NCBI RefSeq assembly: GCF_000011065.1
Contig: NC_004663.1
Location: 4,216,001 to 4,280,000, forward strand
Direction: 5' to 3'
Length of the DNA stretch: 64,000 bases
Source: Bacteroides thetaiotaomicron VPI-5482
GTDB lineage: Bacteria; Bacteroidota; Bacteroidia; Bacteroidales; Bacteroidaceae
Shown here: piece after piece, positions 8,567 to 17,886 of the stretch
Layout of the letters: each line of letters begins with the position of its first letter
Numbering within the stretch: the first letter of the stretch is position 1
The notes under the pieces: model-generated
Told to the model about the DNA's origin: nothing
The model's input: the letters and a program-made list of their open reading frames with translations, nothing else
The model's database searches: none
Made by a program: the position numbers and the translations under genes

Positions 8567-11500
8567 TTAGATATTGATAGTTAATCCTAAAGTATATGAT
8601 TTAGACAGTGGATATTTTTGTCCATTACTGCTACCTAATTCAGGATCCCAAAGTTTGAAACTGGAGAAGGTAACTAAATTGGTACCCATAAAATAAATAC
8701 GGATGTTATTTAAATGCATTTTATTAACAAGACTTTTTGGTATTGTATATCCTATCTCTAAATTTTTCAAACGTAGGTAAGAACCATTACGCAACCAATA
8801 AGTGGAGGCGCGATAGTTATTGCTGTTTCCTCCATAGCTCAAACGAGGATATTTAGCATTTGGATCTTCATTTTCACCTAATATCCAACGGTTTGATTTT
8901 ACTACATCAGTTAGAATGTTTCCCCAGTCTCCATTTTCAAATGGATATACAGTGGGACCATCAATGCAAAAAGTAGACTTTCCAGATCCTTGGAATAAAA
9001 CATTAATGTCAATACCTTTCCATTGTCCGGAGAGACCGAAGCCATAAACTAAGTTTGGACGTGTTGTAGCTCCAATAGGAACTATATCATTATCATTTAC
9101 ATAACCATCACCGTTTACGTCTGCGTATTTGATATCACCTGGCATTACATCTCCCCAAGATTGTTTGGGGCTATTGCGTATATCATCATAATCTTTAAAT
9201 AGTCCCAATGCGATAAGTCCACGGGTTTGATCAACTCGGAAACCTCTCTGGCTTTTGTATGGGTAGTTGCTATATTCTTCGTCATATTCCAAAATTTCGC
9301 TTTTGCTATAGGTGAAGTTGCCACGTAAAGTGAGGTTCACATCTCCGATACGTTGTTTGAATCCGAAATTTCCATCAAATCCTTTGGATAAAACAGAGCC
9401 AATATTGGTAGATATTCTCATAGCTCCGTTCAGACCAACAGAAATGGGAATGAAATTACGTTGTTGGTAAATACCGTCACGTTGTTCGTGGAAATAGTCA
9501 ATTGTCCCAGTGAACTTATCGTCCCATAAAGAGAAGTCGATACCAATATCATGTTTAGTTGCTATTTCCCATGTTACGGCTGTAGTAGCGTAATGTGTGT
9601 AGCTTAAACCTGTAAATTCATATTTTTGTCCGATGTCCGCATAATTAAATCCCCCACTGGCACCGAAGGTAGATAAATAGGGGAAACGCTGGTCATTGTC
9701 TCCTACGACGTCATTGCCGACTTTGCCATATGAATAACGGAGTTTGAACATATTCATCCATTTCAAATGTTTTTTGATGATAGGTTCTTCTGCAATATTC
9801 CATGCTGCAGAATAAGCTGGGAAAAAGCCATACTGATGTCCCGGTGCAAAGTTTTCGGAACCGTTATACCCAAAGTTGAAATCGAAGAAATAACGGTATT
9901 TCCATCCATAGGTGAAGCGTCCAGCAAGTCCTTGATGGCGTTTATCAATACCTTGCATAATATCATTTCCATTCTGAGAGGTATCTATCGTTTTGTCTTG
10001 AGAATATTTAAATACTGCTCCAACAATGTGGTCTCCAAAGGTACGGTCATAATGCAGTTCGGCTTCTAGATATTCCTTACGATTTCCGTTAGAAGATGAT
10101 TCTTGTGTCATTAGTTGTTCGTCTTTGATTTTTTTCATGACTAAACTTCCGTCAGAAGCACGATTTTGTTCTGCTCTCCACATTTCAGGGAATTTTTTAC
10201 GGTTTATCCACTGATAGTTGTTTGTGTCAAATCCGTAACGGCCAATAAATTTTAATCCTTTTGTAATAAAGTTGAGGCTTTGTTCTAAAGTAGCATTGGC
10301 TTGCAACTTATTGTTCCATGTTTCTTGATAACCGGTTTGTGTAGCGGCTACCCACGGATTGAGTTGATCATTCTCCGAACCGTAGGCAGGAACGTATCCG
10401 TTGGAATACATCACAGGAACTGAGATAGGATTGTTGCGCATGGCTGATGCCCAAATGTTTCCTGCCATTCCTGGTTCGTTTTTTTTATCTAGTGAACCTG
10501 CGACTCCTACTTTCAATAAGGTGGACTTTGTGATATCCATATCTACGTTGAGACGGTAATTCCAACGTCTGTAATTTGCATTGGTGTTATAGTCTTTTAA
10601 TCCTTCGTCCACTTTATACATACCTCCTTCGTCTACGTAACTAACAGATACATAATAACGGGCAAGCGAGCCACCACCGTTCAGATTTAAAGTTGCTCGA
10701 TAAGTTGGTGCCCCTTTTTTTAAGAGTACATCCATCCAATCTACATTGGGGTATAAGTCTTTGTCCAATCCGTTGCGGAGTATGTATAGCTTTTCATCAG
10801 AGAAGAATGCTTCCTTATTACGAGTAGTACGTGCTTCATTCATTAAGTTGGCATAGGTATAGCCATCAACAAGTTCGGGGGTATATGTACGTGTGTTGTA
10901 AGTAGTTTCAACCTTTGCATCGATTTGAACCTTACCTGATTTACCACGTTTAGTAGTAATCAATACAACCCCATTTGCTCCACGTGAACCGTATATTGCT
11001 GTTGCAGAGGCATCTTTTAATACAGTAAATGATTCAATATCTTCAATATTGATCTCATTCATGTCTCTTTCGAATCCATCAATTAATACTAGTGCACCCG
11101 AACCTGCACCAAAAGTAGAAATTCCACGAATCCAAAATTCAGATATATTATTGCCTGGCTGTCCAGATGTTTGGCGTGCCATTATACCTGCTACATTACC
11201 AGCCAACGCATTTGTAATGCTTGAAGTGGAAGTTCTCAGTGTATTTACATCTACTGTAGTAGCCGCTCCAGTCATTGTAATTTTTTTCTGTGCGCCTGTT
11301 CCTGTGATAACAACCTCGTCGATAGCAGTTGCTTTTGCTTCTTGCATAATGACATTGATGCTCTTTTGTTCTTTAACAAGTATTTCTTGTTTATCAAATC
11401 CTATAAAAGTGAATACTAACCATTGATAAGGTTCAACCTTTATTTTAAACTTACCGTTTATATCTGTAATAGCACCTAGTCCGGGTATGTCTTTTACGGA

Positions 11501-11647
11501 AACGTTTACTCCGACAAGTGGCTCTTTATTCTGATCCAGAACAATGCCGCTGATTTCTATTTTTTCTTGTTGTTGTTTTTCTGTATGTGCGTATGTGTTA
11601 AGCACACAGCTAATTAGAAAAAACAAACTTAAAATATATTTTTTCAT
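8567..11647 (-). CDS. SusC/RagA-family TonB-dependent transporter (PUL 1)
   Basis: A 1026-residue outer-membrane protein with a signal peptide (about 1-20). It has an N-terminal carboxypeptidase-regulatory-like domain (about 30-110, ISGIVLDQNKEPLVGVNVSV), then the TonB box/plug region (AIDEVVITGTGAQ, then DASATAIYGSRGANGVVLITT), and a C-terminal 22-strand β-barrel ending in a hydrophobic strand. It pairs with the SusD encoded 10 bases downstream and imports oligosaccharides using TonB energy. The plug signature GSRGANGV is typical of the SusC branch. Length and domain order are normal for the family. Confidence 0.96.
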   Translation of the reverse strand: MKKYILSLFFLISCVLNTYAHTEKQQQEKIEISGIVLDQNKEPLVGVNVSVKDIPGLGAITDINGKFKIKVEPYQWLVFTFIGFDKQEILVKEQKSINVIMQEAKATAIDEVVITGTGAQKKITMTGAATTVDVNTLRTSTSSITNALAGNVAGIMARQTSGQPGNNISEFWIRGISTFGAGSGALVLIDGFERDMNEINIEDIESFTVLKDASATAIYGSRGANGVVLITTKRGKSGKVQIDAKVETTYNTRTYTPELVDGYTYANLMNEARTTRNKEAFFSDEKLYILRNGLDKDLYPNVDWMDVLLKKGAPTYRATLNLNGGGSLARYYVSVSYVDEGGMYKVDEGLKDYNTNANYRRWNYRLNVDMDITKSTLLKVGVAGSLDKKNEPGMAGNIWASAMRNNPISVPVMYSNGYVPAYGSENDQLNPWVAATQTGYQETWNNKLQANATLEQSLNFITKGLKFIGRYGFDTNNYQWINRKKFPEMWRAEQNRASDGSLVMKKIKDEQLMTQESSSNGNRKEYLEAELHYDRTFGDHIVGAVFKYSQDKTIDTSQNGNDIMQGIDKRHQGLAGRFTYGWKYRYFFDFNFGYNGSENFAPGHQYGFFPAYSAAWNIAEEPIIKKHLKWMNMFKLRYSYGKVGNDVVGDNDQRFPYLSTFGASGGFNYADIGQKYEFTGLSYTHYATTAVTWEIATKHDIGIDFSLWDDKFTGTIDYFHEQRDGIYQQRNFIPISVGLNGAMRISTNIGSVLSKGFDGNFGFKQRIGDVNLTLRGNFTYSKSEILEYDEEYSNYPYKSQRGFRVDQTRGLIALGLFKDYDDIRNSPKQSWGDVMPGDIKYADVNGDGYVNDNDIVPIGATTRPNLVYGFGLSGQWKGIDINVLFQGSGKSTFCIDGPTVYPFENGDWGNILTDVVKSNRWILGENEDPNAKYPRLSYGGNSNNYRASTYWLRNGSYLRLKNLEIGYTIPKSLVNKMHLNNIRIYFMGTNLVTFSSFKLWDPELGSSNGQKYPLSKSYTLGLTINI

Positions 11648-11667
11648 TCGAAATGTGTTTTTATAGT

Positions 11668-13080
11668 TTATTCTACAGAAATTGTGCGAATTCGATGGTT
11701 TTCTCTATCTGCTATATAGAATGTTTGTGTTTCTTCATCATAAGCGATCCCACAAGGACTGTCGAAACGTGCTTCTGTGCGTAGCTCGCCGTCTATGTAT
11801 CCGTTTACTCGTCCATCAGAAGATACACTACCTCTGCCGGCATAAGTCGAGATGATACCGTCAGGAGTTATTTTACGGATGCAATGTCCGTTTCTATCAC
11901 AAAGATAAAAATCGTAAATATCTGATTTACCAGCTTCTATGTAATCCTTGTTTTTTACAAATGTGCCTTGATAAGGCCATACGAAACGCCCTGATGTACC
12001 GGGAGAGTCTACCCAATCACTGGCTCCTTCAGAACCGGCAAACATTGTTGGCTTTTGGAATTCTTTTGTTTCTGGATTGAACATGGATTTATAAAGGCAA
12101 TTTGCTCCTGTAATATACATATATTTACCTTCAGGGTGTACTGTTAGGTAGGCATGTTCATTCCTGCTTTCATATGTTGGGAATACTTCTTTTGCTACCA
12201 TTCCTTGTGTTGTCGGGTCAAAAACGGCTTTGTCAATAGTTCCCTGCCAATAAACGGTATAATATAGAGTTTTTGTCAAAGGTTGATAAGCGCAACTATA
12301 TCCAGTACGATCATAAACATAAGGTCTTGCTCTTCGGAAGTCTTCAGAGCGTAGCAGGTAGGCAATCTCTCTTCGGTCTTTGTTACTTTGTCCGTGGTCG
12401 TCTGATACAAATAAAGTGTCTCCAGTCGCATCGAAACACATGTAGTACATACCTCCAAACAATCCTTGCCCTTCAGTCATAAGTGTGGATACTTCTTGAG
12501 TTTCCAGATTGATTCTCCGGATAGGTCCTTTAAAACCATTAACGATCAAGCATTTTTGTATTCCGAATGTATCCATTAACAACCATTCTGCATTTCCGAA
12601 CCTTGCGTTTTCAAAATCTCCATCTACATCAGAAGAATTGCCTTGTTCATCTTCGTTTCCTACTAATGTACCTACTGAAGTTTGAGATACATATTGGAAA
12701 CGTCTCTCAAATTCATATTCTATGGGTGAAGACGTCCCATCAGCACTTTCGATAGATATTTTTATATTTCCATCAAAAGCTTTTGGGGGTATCATACAAT
12801 AAATTTCATTATTGTTACAGCCAATTGTAGTGGTAGTTCGCCCTCCTACAGTAATATAAATTTTTGATGGGTCGTTTCCGAAGTTCTCACCGTAGATATG
12901 GAGCTGAGTACGGAGACTTCCCTGACTTGGAGAGAAATCTGTAAAAACAACAGGTTTAGACGGATCATATCCGCTAGAACTGATTTTGTCGTCTTGGCAA
13001 CTACTAATACATGCCATCAGATACAGTAGCAATACCCCGCACCAATGGGGATATTGCTTTTTCATGTGCTCTTTTTTCAT
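11668..13080 (-). CDS. IPT/TIG plus NHL-repeat surface lipoprotein
   Basis: A 470-residue protein. The first ATG gives MKKEHMKK..., and a start at the second Met is also possible; both lead into a signal ending at a Cys (ACISSCQDD). An IPT/TIG immunoglobulin-like domain covers about residues 40-125 (PVVFTDFSPSQGSLRTQLHIYGENFG). A β-propeller of NHL-type repeats covers about 135-470 and ends GIAYDEETQTFYIADRENH. Proteins of this build are frequent in Bacteroides PULs next to SusC/SusD and are usually considered surface glycan-binding proteins. The gene sits between GH31 and SusC in one transcription unit, 20 bases from SusC. A catalytic role cannot be excluded, but no active-site motif was recognised. 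Confidence 0.8.
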   Translation of the reverse strand: MKKEHMKKQYPHWCGVLLLYLMACISSCQDDKISSSGYDPSKPVVFTDFSPSQGSLRTQLHIYGENFGNDPSKIYITVGGRTTTTIGCNNNEIYCMIPPKAFDGNIKISIESADGTSSPIEYEFERRFQYVSQTSVGTLVGNEDEQGNSSDVDGDFENARFGNAEWLLMDTFGIQKCLIVNGFKGPIRRINLETQEVSTLMTEGQGLFGGMYYMCFDATGDTLFVSDDHGQSNKDRREIAYLLRSEDFRRARPYVYDRTGYSCAYQPLTKTLYYTVYWQGTIDKAVFDPTTQGMVAKEVFPTYESRNEHAYLTVHPEGKYMYITGANCLYKSMFNPETKEFQKPTMFAGSEGASDWVDSPGTSGRFVWPYQGTFVKNKDYIEAGKSDIYDFYLCDRNGHCIRKITPDGIISTYAGRGSVSSDGRVNGYIDGELRTEARFDSPCGIAYDEETQTFYIADRENHRIRTISVE

Positions 13081-13122
13081 AAAACTTTTTTTTTAGGTTT
13101 CCAAACAAAGTATAGTGCTTTT

Positions 13123-15276
13123 TTATAGTCTTATTTCAATACCTTCCACTAGATTTCCACTGGCTTGACGTATGCCTTGATCTGTTATAATTTTAATCAC
13201 TGCCATGTCTTTATTCTCAGTGTTGTATTTTCCGGTTTTCTTTGTTAGCTTTACAGTCACTTTATCACCATTTCGCTCTGCGACAAATTGTAGCAGGCTA
13301 TAGTCCCCTTTTTTGTAAGACCAACCATCTCCCGCATCCCAATACATATTTCCGGAAGCTTTGCCCTGTTCGTCCAGACACACTAGTAATGTCAGAGGAT
13401 CTAATGAATTTTCTGTAGTGTTCTGAATTATTTTTCCAGTCGGAATGATAGCTCCCCCACGAATCTTCATTTTTGCCTGATATTTATCATTCTGATCTCC
13501 TTCTACAAGTGACAGTTCTTTCCAGATCCCTTTCGGAAGTGCCGGTTGATTAGCAAATGCTGGAATGATAAGTAAATTATCACCGACAAGGAAAGCTTCT
13601 TCCTCTGCTCTCAGTGACAAGTCTTTAGGGTCGGAGAAGAAGACAGGACGCATAATAGGCATGCCATTAGTTGAGGCTTCGTGTAAGAGTGTATAAAAGT
13701 AGGGTAGTAGTATATATCTACGTTCCAAAGCGATGCGTGAGGCATCTTCTACTTTTTGTCCAAATACCCATGGTTCCTTGTTGTTTGTTCCGGCGCAAGC
13801 ATGACCACGTGCGAAAGGATAAAAGGCACCGAAACCAATCCAGTTGCCGAATAAGTCAGCATCAGCATTGAATAAGAAACCGCCTATATCTGCACCACTA
13901 AACGGTTGACCGGATAATCCCAATGTTAATGACATGGGAACTGACATTTTTAGATGATCCCAGCAAGAACCGTTGTCGCCAGTCCATGTAGCGGCATAAC
14001 GTTGTCCCCCAAGGAAGTTGGAACGTGTCAGAATGAAAGGACGTTTTTCTGGACGAGCATCCAGTATACCTTCCCTGGATGCTTTAACCATCAGGAAGCC
14101 ATATACATTATGATACTGAAGATGTGTACCTGCCGGAAGCTTTCCTCCTCCACGATGCAGGTTGTCTTCCGGCATTGTTTTGTTGGGCGTATCATTGATC
14201 TGGGGTTCGTTAACATCATTCCATACGCCATCTACTCCTTGTGCTAGAAAATCTTTATATAAGTTTCTCCACCATTTGTTTACTTTAGGAGAAGTAAAAT
14301 CAGGGAATGCTGCTGCTCCCGGCCATGCATCACCGTGGAAGTTCTTACCGTCTGCTGTTTTCACCCAAACGTCATTTTCTGTTCCCGATTTATATACGAA
14401 ATAGTTAGGGTCAACTTTTGCTCCCGGGTCAATCATCCATGCAGAATGGAATCCACGTATGTGCAAATCACGGTTCACCGCTTTAGGATTCGGAAAACTT
14501 TTCGGATTAAAGGTAAAGATGCGGTATCCGTCCATATAATCAATGTCCATCCAGATAACATCACATGGTATTCTTTTTAGTCTGAAAGTATCTGCTATTT
14601 CAATGACACGGCTGTCGGGAGAATATGAGAACCGGCATTGCTGATAACCTAGTGCCCAGCGAGGAATCATTGGCATTGTGCCGGTCAGTTCGGATAGTCC
14701 GCGAATGACTGCTTGTGGAGATTCCCTGTCAATGATGAATACCCGAAAGGGTATTCCTTCACTTTTTAATTCGATTTTTTCGTCTGTACTGCTTAGTTCT
14801 GCTTTCCAAGTAGTATCGAATAAAATTCCAAAAGCTGTTCCGTCCTTTCGCACTCCCATCATCCAAGGATGTGATTGATACAGACGAGTACCTTTGTCTA
14901 CACCATAAGCTCCTGAGTCTGTATTCCATAATTTGATGGTCTTTCCATTTCTCAGAAGTGAACCGGTCACTTCACCACCGCCATAGATGCTTGTACCTTC
15001 CGGCACTGTTAATGATGCGTTTGCTTTACCATCCGTGAGTGAGAACTCGGGAACAAGTACCCAGTCGGCAGGAAGTGCTCCTTGTTCGCGTGGTTCTTTT
15101 TCTATTGCAAAAGAAGGTATCTTTTGAGCGTCGAAGCCTTCCGGGATGAATTTTGCGATTCCGTCCCCAACCATGACGCTATGTGTAATTTTTACCTTGT
15201 GTGTTGAGGCGTTCGCCAATAAAGGTAAGGTTGCGAGCAAGTAAATTGCTACAGTTTTGATACAAATATATTTCAT
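13123..15276 (-). CDS. GH31 family α-glycosidase (α-glucosidase/α-xylosidase type)
   Basis: A 717-residue secreted enzyme with a signal peptide (about 1-23). GH31 signatures are clear: IPCDVIWMDIDYMDGYRIFT for the barrel, the nucleophile Asp354 in VWNDVNEP and the acid/base Asp434 in WTGDNGS. Both belong to the retaining GH31 mechanism. The N-terminal β-sandwich and a C-terminal β-domain are present, so the enzyme looks complete. The WNDVNEP motif with a GDNGSCWDHL acid loop is common in α-glucosidases, but α-xylosidase or other α-activities occur in the same family. It lies 21 bases downstream of the GH3 gene, so it is translated from the same message. Confidence 0.92.
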   Translation of the reverse strand: MKYICIKTVAIYLLATLPLLANASTHKVKITHSVMVGDGIAKFIPEGFDAQKIPSFAIEKEPREQGALPADWVLVPEFSLTDGKANASLTVPEGTSIYGGGEVTGSLLRNGKTIKLWNTDSGAYGVDKGTRLYQSHPWMMGVRKDGTAFGILFDTTWKAELSSTDEKIELKSEGIPFRVFIIDRESPQAVIRGLSELTGTMPMIPRWALGYQQCRFSYSPDSRVIEIADTFRLKRIPCDVIWMDIDYMDGYRIFTFNPKSFPNPKAVNRDLHIRGFHSAWMIDPGAKVDPNYFVYKSGTENDVWVKTADGKNFHGDAWPGAAAFPDFTSPKVNKWWRNLYKDFLAQGVDGVWNDVNEPQINDTPNKTMPEDNLHRGGGKLPAGTHLQYHNVYGFLMVKASREGILDARPEKRPFILTRSNFLGGQRYAATWTGDNGSCWDHLKMSVPMSLTLGLSGQPFSGADIGGFLFNADADLFGNWIGFGAFYPFARGHACAGTNNKEPWVFGQKVEDASRIALERRYILLPYFYTLLHEASTNGMPIMRPVFFSDPKDLSLRAEEEAFLVGDNLLIIPAFANQPALPKGIWKELSLVEGDQNDKYQAKMKIRGGAIIPTGKIIQNTTENSLDPLTLLVCLDEQGKASGNMYWDAGDGWSYKKGDYSLLQFVAERNGDKVTVKLTKKTGKYNTENKDMAVIKIITDQGIRQASGNLVEGIEIRL

Positions 15277-15297
15277 GTTACTTATTGATTATGCAAT

Positions 15298-17775
15298 CTA
15301 TAGTGTATATTGAATATTTTTTTGTGCTTTAATATCTCTAGAGGAGAAGCCAAGCATTATATTGTAAATACCCGGATCAGTGACGAACTGAGTTCTGTTG
15401 ACATCAAAATACATAAATGATTCTTTAGGTAATGTCATCTTGACAGTTGTGGATTCTCCGGCTTTCAGGAATATCTTTTCAAATTTTCTCAGTTCTTTTT
15501 GGGGACGTTCTACTGGGCTGTTTTCTGCTTTGCCCACATAGGCTTGTATGACTTGTGCACCATCTCTTTTTCCTGTGTTGGCAAGACGGCAGGTTACTTC
15601 TACTGTTCCATCAGCATTTGGCTTTGAGACTACTATATTAGATAGCTTAAAGGTGGTATAAGACAATCCGTAGCCAAAAGGATATTGTACTTCACGTTTC
15701 AATTTGTCATAGCCGCGATAGCCGATGAATATTCCTTCCGTATATGCTACATGTTTGTCTTTATCCGGGTCATGATAGCTGTTGTAAGCGGGGCTGTCTT
15801 CCCATTTCTTTTCAAAAGTCATAGGTAATTTTCCTGATGGGTTAACTTTACCGAATAAAGCTTCGCCGATAGCTGTTCCCGCTTCCTGACCTCCATAAAA
15901 TCCCCAAATAAGCCCCTTCAAAGACGGTTCCCATTTTTGCATTTCAATATTACCTCCGGCATTTACAATACCGATAACAGGCTTTTTACATCCGGATAAG
16001 CTGGCCAGCATTTTTTTATCTACTTCGGGCAGTTCGAATGTGCGGTCGCTTGCTTCTCCTTCTGTATCGGAACTATGACCGAAGCAGGCAATCACTAAAT
16101 CTGCTTTGTTCAGGTAATCGGCAAACTTATTCTGAGTCTCGTTCTTACGTTTCCATAAAAAGCAGATACCTGCTCCACCACCCTGCTGATAGTATTCTAC
16201 ACGTACATGATATTTTTCACCGGCTTTTAGTGTCTTGGTAACATTGGTCGTTCTGAAACCTCCGGGCGTCCAGTCATCAATAATCGGTTGGTCGTTGATA
16301 AACAATTTATAACCATCGTCGCCTCCTAATGTGAACTCATAGTCAGCGGTTTCGTCTACGCACATTGTACTGTACCATTTCACAGAGAAATAATCTTTGG
16401 GCATACCTTCCAATTCTGTGCCTGCAGCCCAAGAATAATTGATTTTTTTCTCAGTCTGTTTTACCACAGGGGCTCCTTCGAAGTGAATATTCTTGAAGTA
16501 TTCGGCATGAAATCCCTTTTCGTTGAGATTGTCGTCTGTATACATGATGGACGGCATAAAGTCGAGTTCATCAATATATTCTACTTTTACATTATTCAGT
16601 TTACCTTCTTTTTGGATTCCGTCGAATAAATTGGTATAATGGAAAGGAACTACAGCGCCACTACCACCACCATGTACATATCCATGTGCATTTTTGCCGG
16701 TAACGATAATATGTTTGTATTTTTGGGGATTGATAGGAAGAATGTTGTTTTCATTCTTCAAAAGAACAAGTCCCTCTCTGGCAACATTTAATGCTGTTTC
16801 TACAGATTGAGGGTCATCCAGAGCGATACTTTTGTCAGCTTCCGTACCATCCTTGAATCCGAAAGCAATGAGTATGCGTAAGATGTGGCGTACTTTTTCG
16901 TCAACCATATCCATAGTCACATCTCCTGTTTTAAGATAGTAAGCCATATCTTTAGGATTCATCTTTTCTCCTCCTGCCATTTCCAGATCTAATCCGCTTC
17001 TTGCAGCTGGAACACAGTAATGAGTCGATCCCCAGTCAGACATCACTAATCCTTTGAAGCCCCATTGATTTCTGAGTACTTCTTTCAATAGCCACGGGTT
17101 TTCAGTGGTGTAGATGCCATTCATCAAGTTATAGCTTGTCATGATGGCTCCTACTTCTGCTTCCTGAATGGCAGCTTTATAAGCAGGGAAGTAAATCTCA
17201 TTCAAGGTTCTTTCATCAATATCATTACTGATATTATTACGGTCATAGTCGGAGTTGTTGGCAACGAAGTGTTTGACTGTAGCCATGACACCTTGATCTT
17301 GTACACCTTTGATGTATCCTACACAGATACGGGATGTTAAATACGGATCTTCACCCATATATTCAAAGTTACGTCCACACATTGGGGCACGGTAGATATT
17401 GACCGCTGGACCTAATATGACATTGATGTTTCTTGCTCTGCAATCACGTCCCAAAGCTTTTCCGTATTGATAGGCAAGATTCTCGTTCCAAGTAGCTGCT
17501 AGTGTCACTGTAGCCGGGTATGCGGTAGACTTGCCTTTTGTGCCTATCCCTTGCGGTCCATCGGACATTCTCATGCGATGAATACCCAGGCGATCAATGC
17601 TTTTAGTGTACATCCAGTCAATGCCACCGATATATCCAAGTTTTTCTTCTACTGTCATTTGGCTCAGTAGCTCTTCAACTTTTAGATCAATCTCTGGTTT
17701 ATACCATTTTTGAGCAGATGCACAAAAAAGGTTGGAGATTAACAGGAGTAAAAACGTAAGTCTTTTTTGTTTCAT
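15298..17775 (-). CDS. GH3 family β-glycosidase with inserted PA14 domain
   Basis: An 825-residue secreted enzyme (signal about 1-22). The (α/β)8 domain carries GRNFEYMGEDPYL and the KHFVANN segment, and the nucleophile Asp247 in VMSDWGS. The α/β sandwich domain starts near residue 335 and is interrupted by a PA14 domain at about 421-545, containing the GGDDGYKLFINDQ strand pair. A fibronectin-III-like domain ends the protein. PA14 insertions occur in β-glucosidases where the module shapes the outer subsites and favours longer or branched substrates. A role in exo-cleavage of β-linked oligosaccharides is inferred. The first gene of the operon, GH76, lies 111 bases upstream. Confidence 0.92.
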   Translation of the reverse strand: MKQKRLTFLLLLISNLFCASAQKWYKPEIDLKVEELLSQMTVEEKLGYIGGIDWMYTKSIDRLGIHRMRMSDGPQGIGTKGKSTAYPATVTLAATWNENLAYQYGKALGRDCRARNINVILGPAVNIYRAPMCGRNFEYMGEDPYLTSRICVGYIKGVQDQGVMATVKHFVANNSDYDRNNISNDIDERTLNEIYFPAYKAAIQEAEVGAIMTSYNLMNGIYTTENPWLLKEVLRNQWGFKGLVMSDWGSTHYCVPAARSGLDLEMAGGEKMNPKDMAYYLKTGDVTMDMVDEKVRHILRILIAFGFKDGTEADKSIALDDPQSVETALNVAREGLVLLKNENNILPINPQKYKHIIVTGKNAHGYVHGGGSGAVVPFHYTNLFDGIQKEGKLNNVKVEYIDELDFMPSIMYTDDNLNEKGFHAEYFKNIHFEGAPVVKQTEKKINYSWAAGTELEGMPKDYFSVKWYSTMCVDETADYEFTLGGDDGYKLFINDQPIIDDWTPGGFRTTNVTKTLKAGEKYHVRVEYYQQGGGAGICFLWKRKNETQNKFADYLNKADLVIACFGHSSDTEGEASDRTFELPEVDKKMLASLSGCKKPVIGIVNAGGNIEMQKWEPSLKGLIWGFYGGQEAGTAIGEALFGKVNPSGKLPMTFEKKWEDSPAYNSYHDPDKDKHVAYTEGIFIGYRGYDKLKREVQYPFGYGLSYTTFKLSNIVVSKPNADGTVEVTCRLANTGKRDGAQVIQAYVGKAENSPVERPQKELRKFEKIFLKAGESTTVKMTLPKESFMYFDVNRTQFVTDPGIYNIMLGFSSRDIKAQKNIQYTL

Positions 17776-17886
17776 ATTAATTTTCTTTTGAGTATTGGTT
17801 TTTGTGTAGCTATTATTTTGTGCTGTGTTGTGACGGAAGACCTTTATATTATATAGCCTTAATTATTTATTGTTTTAAATTTGTAC

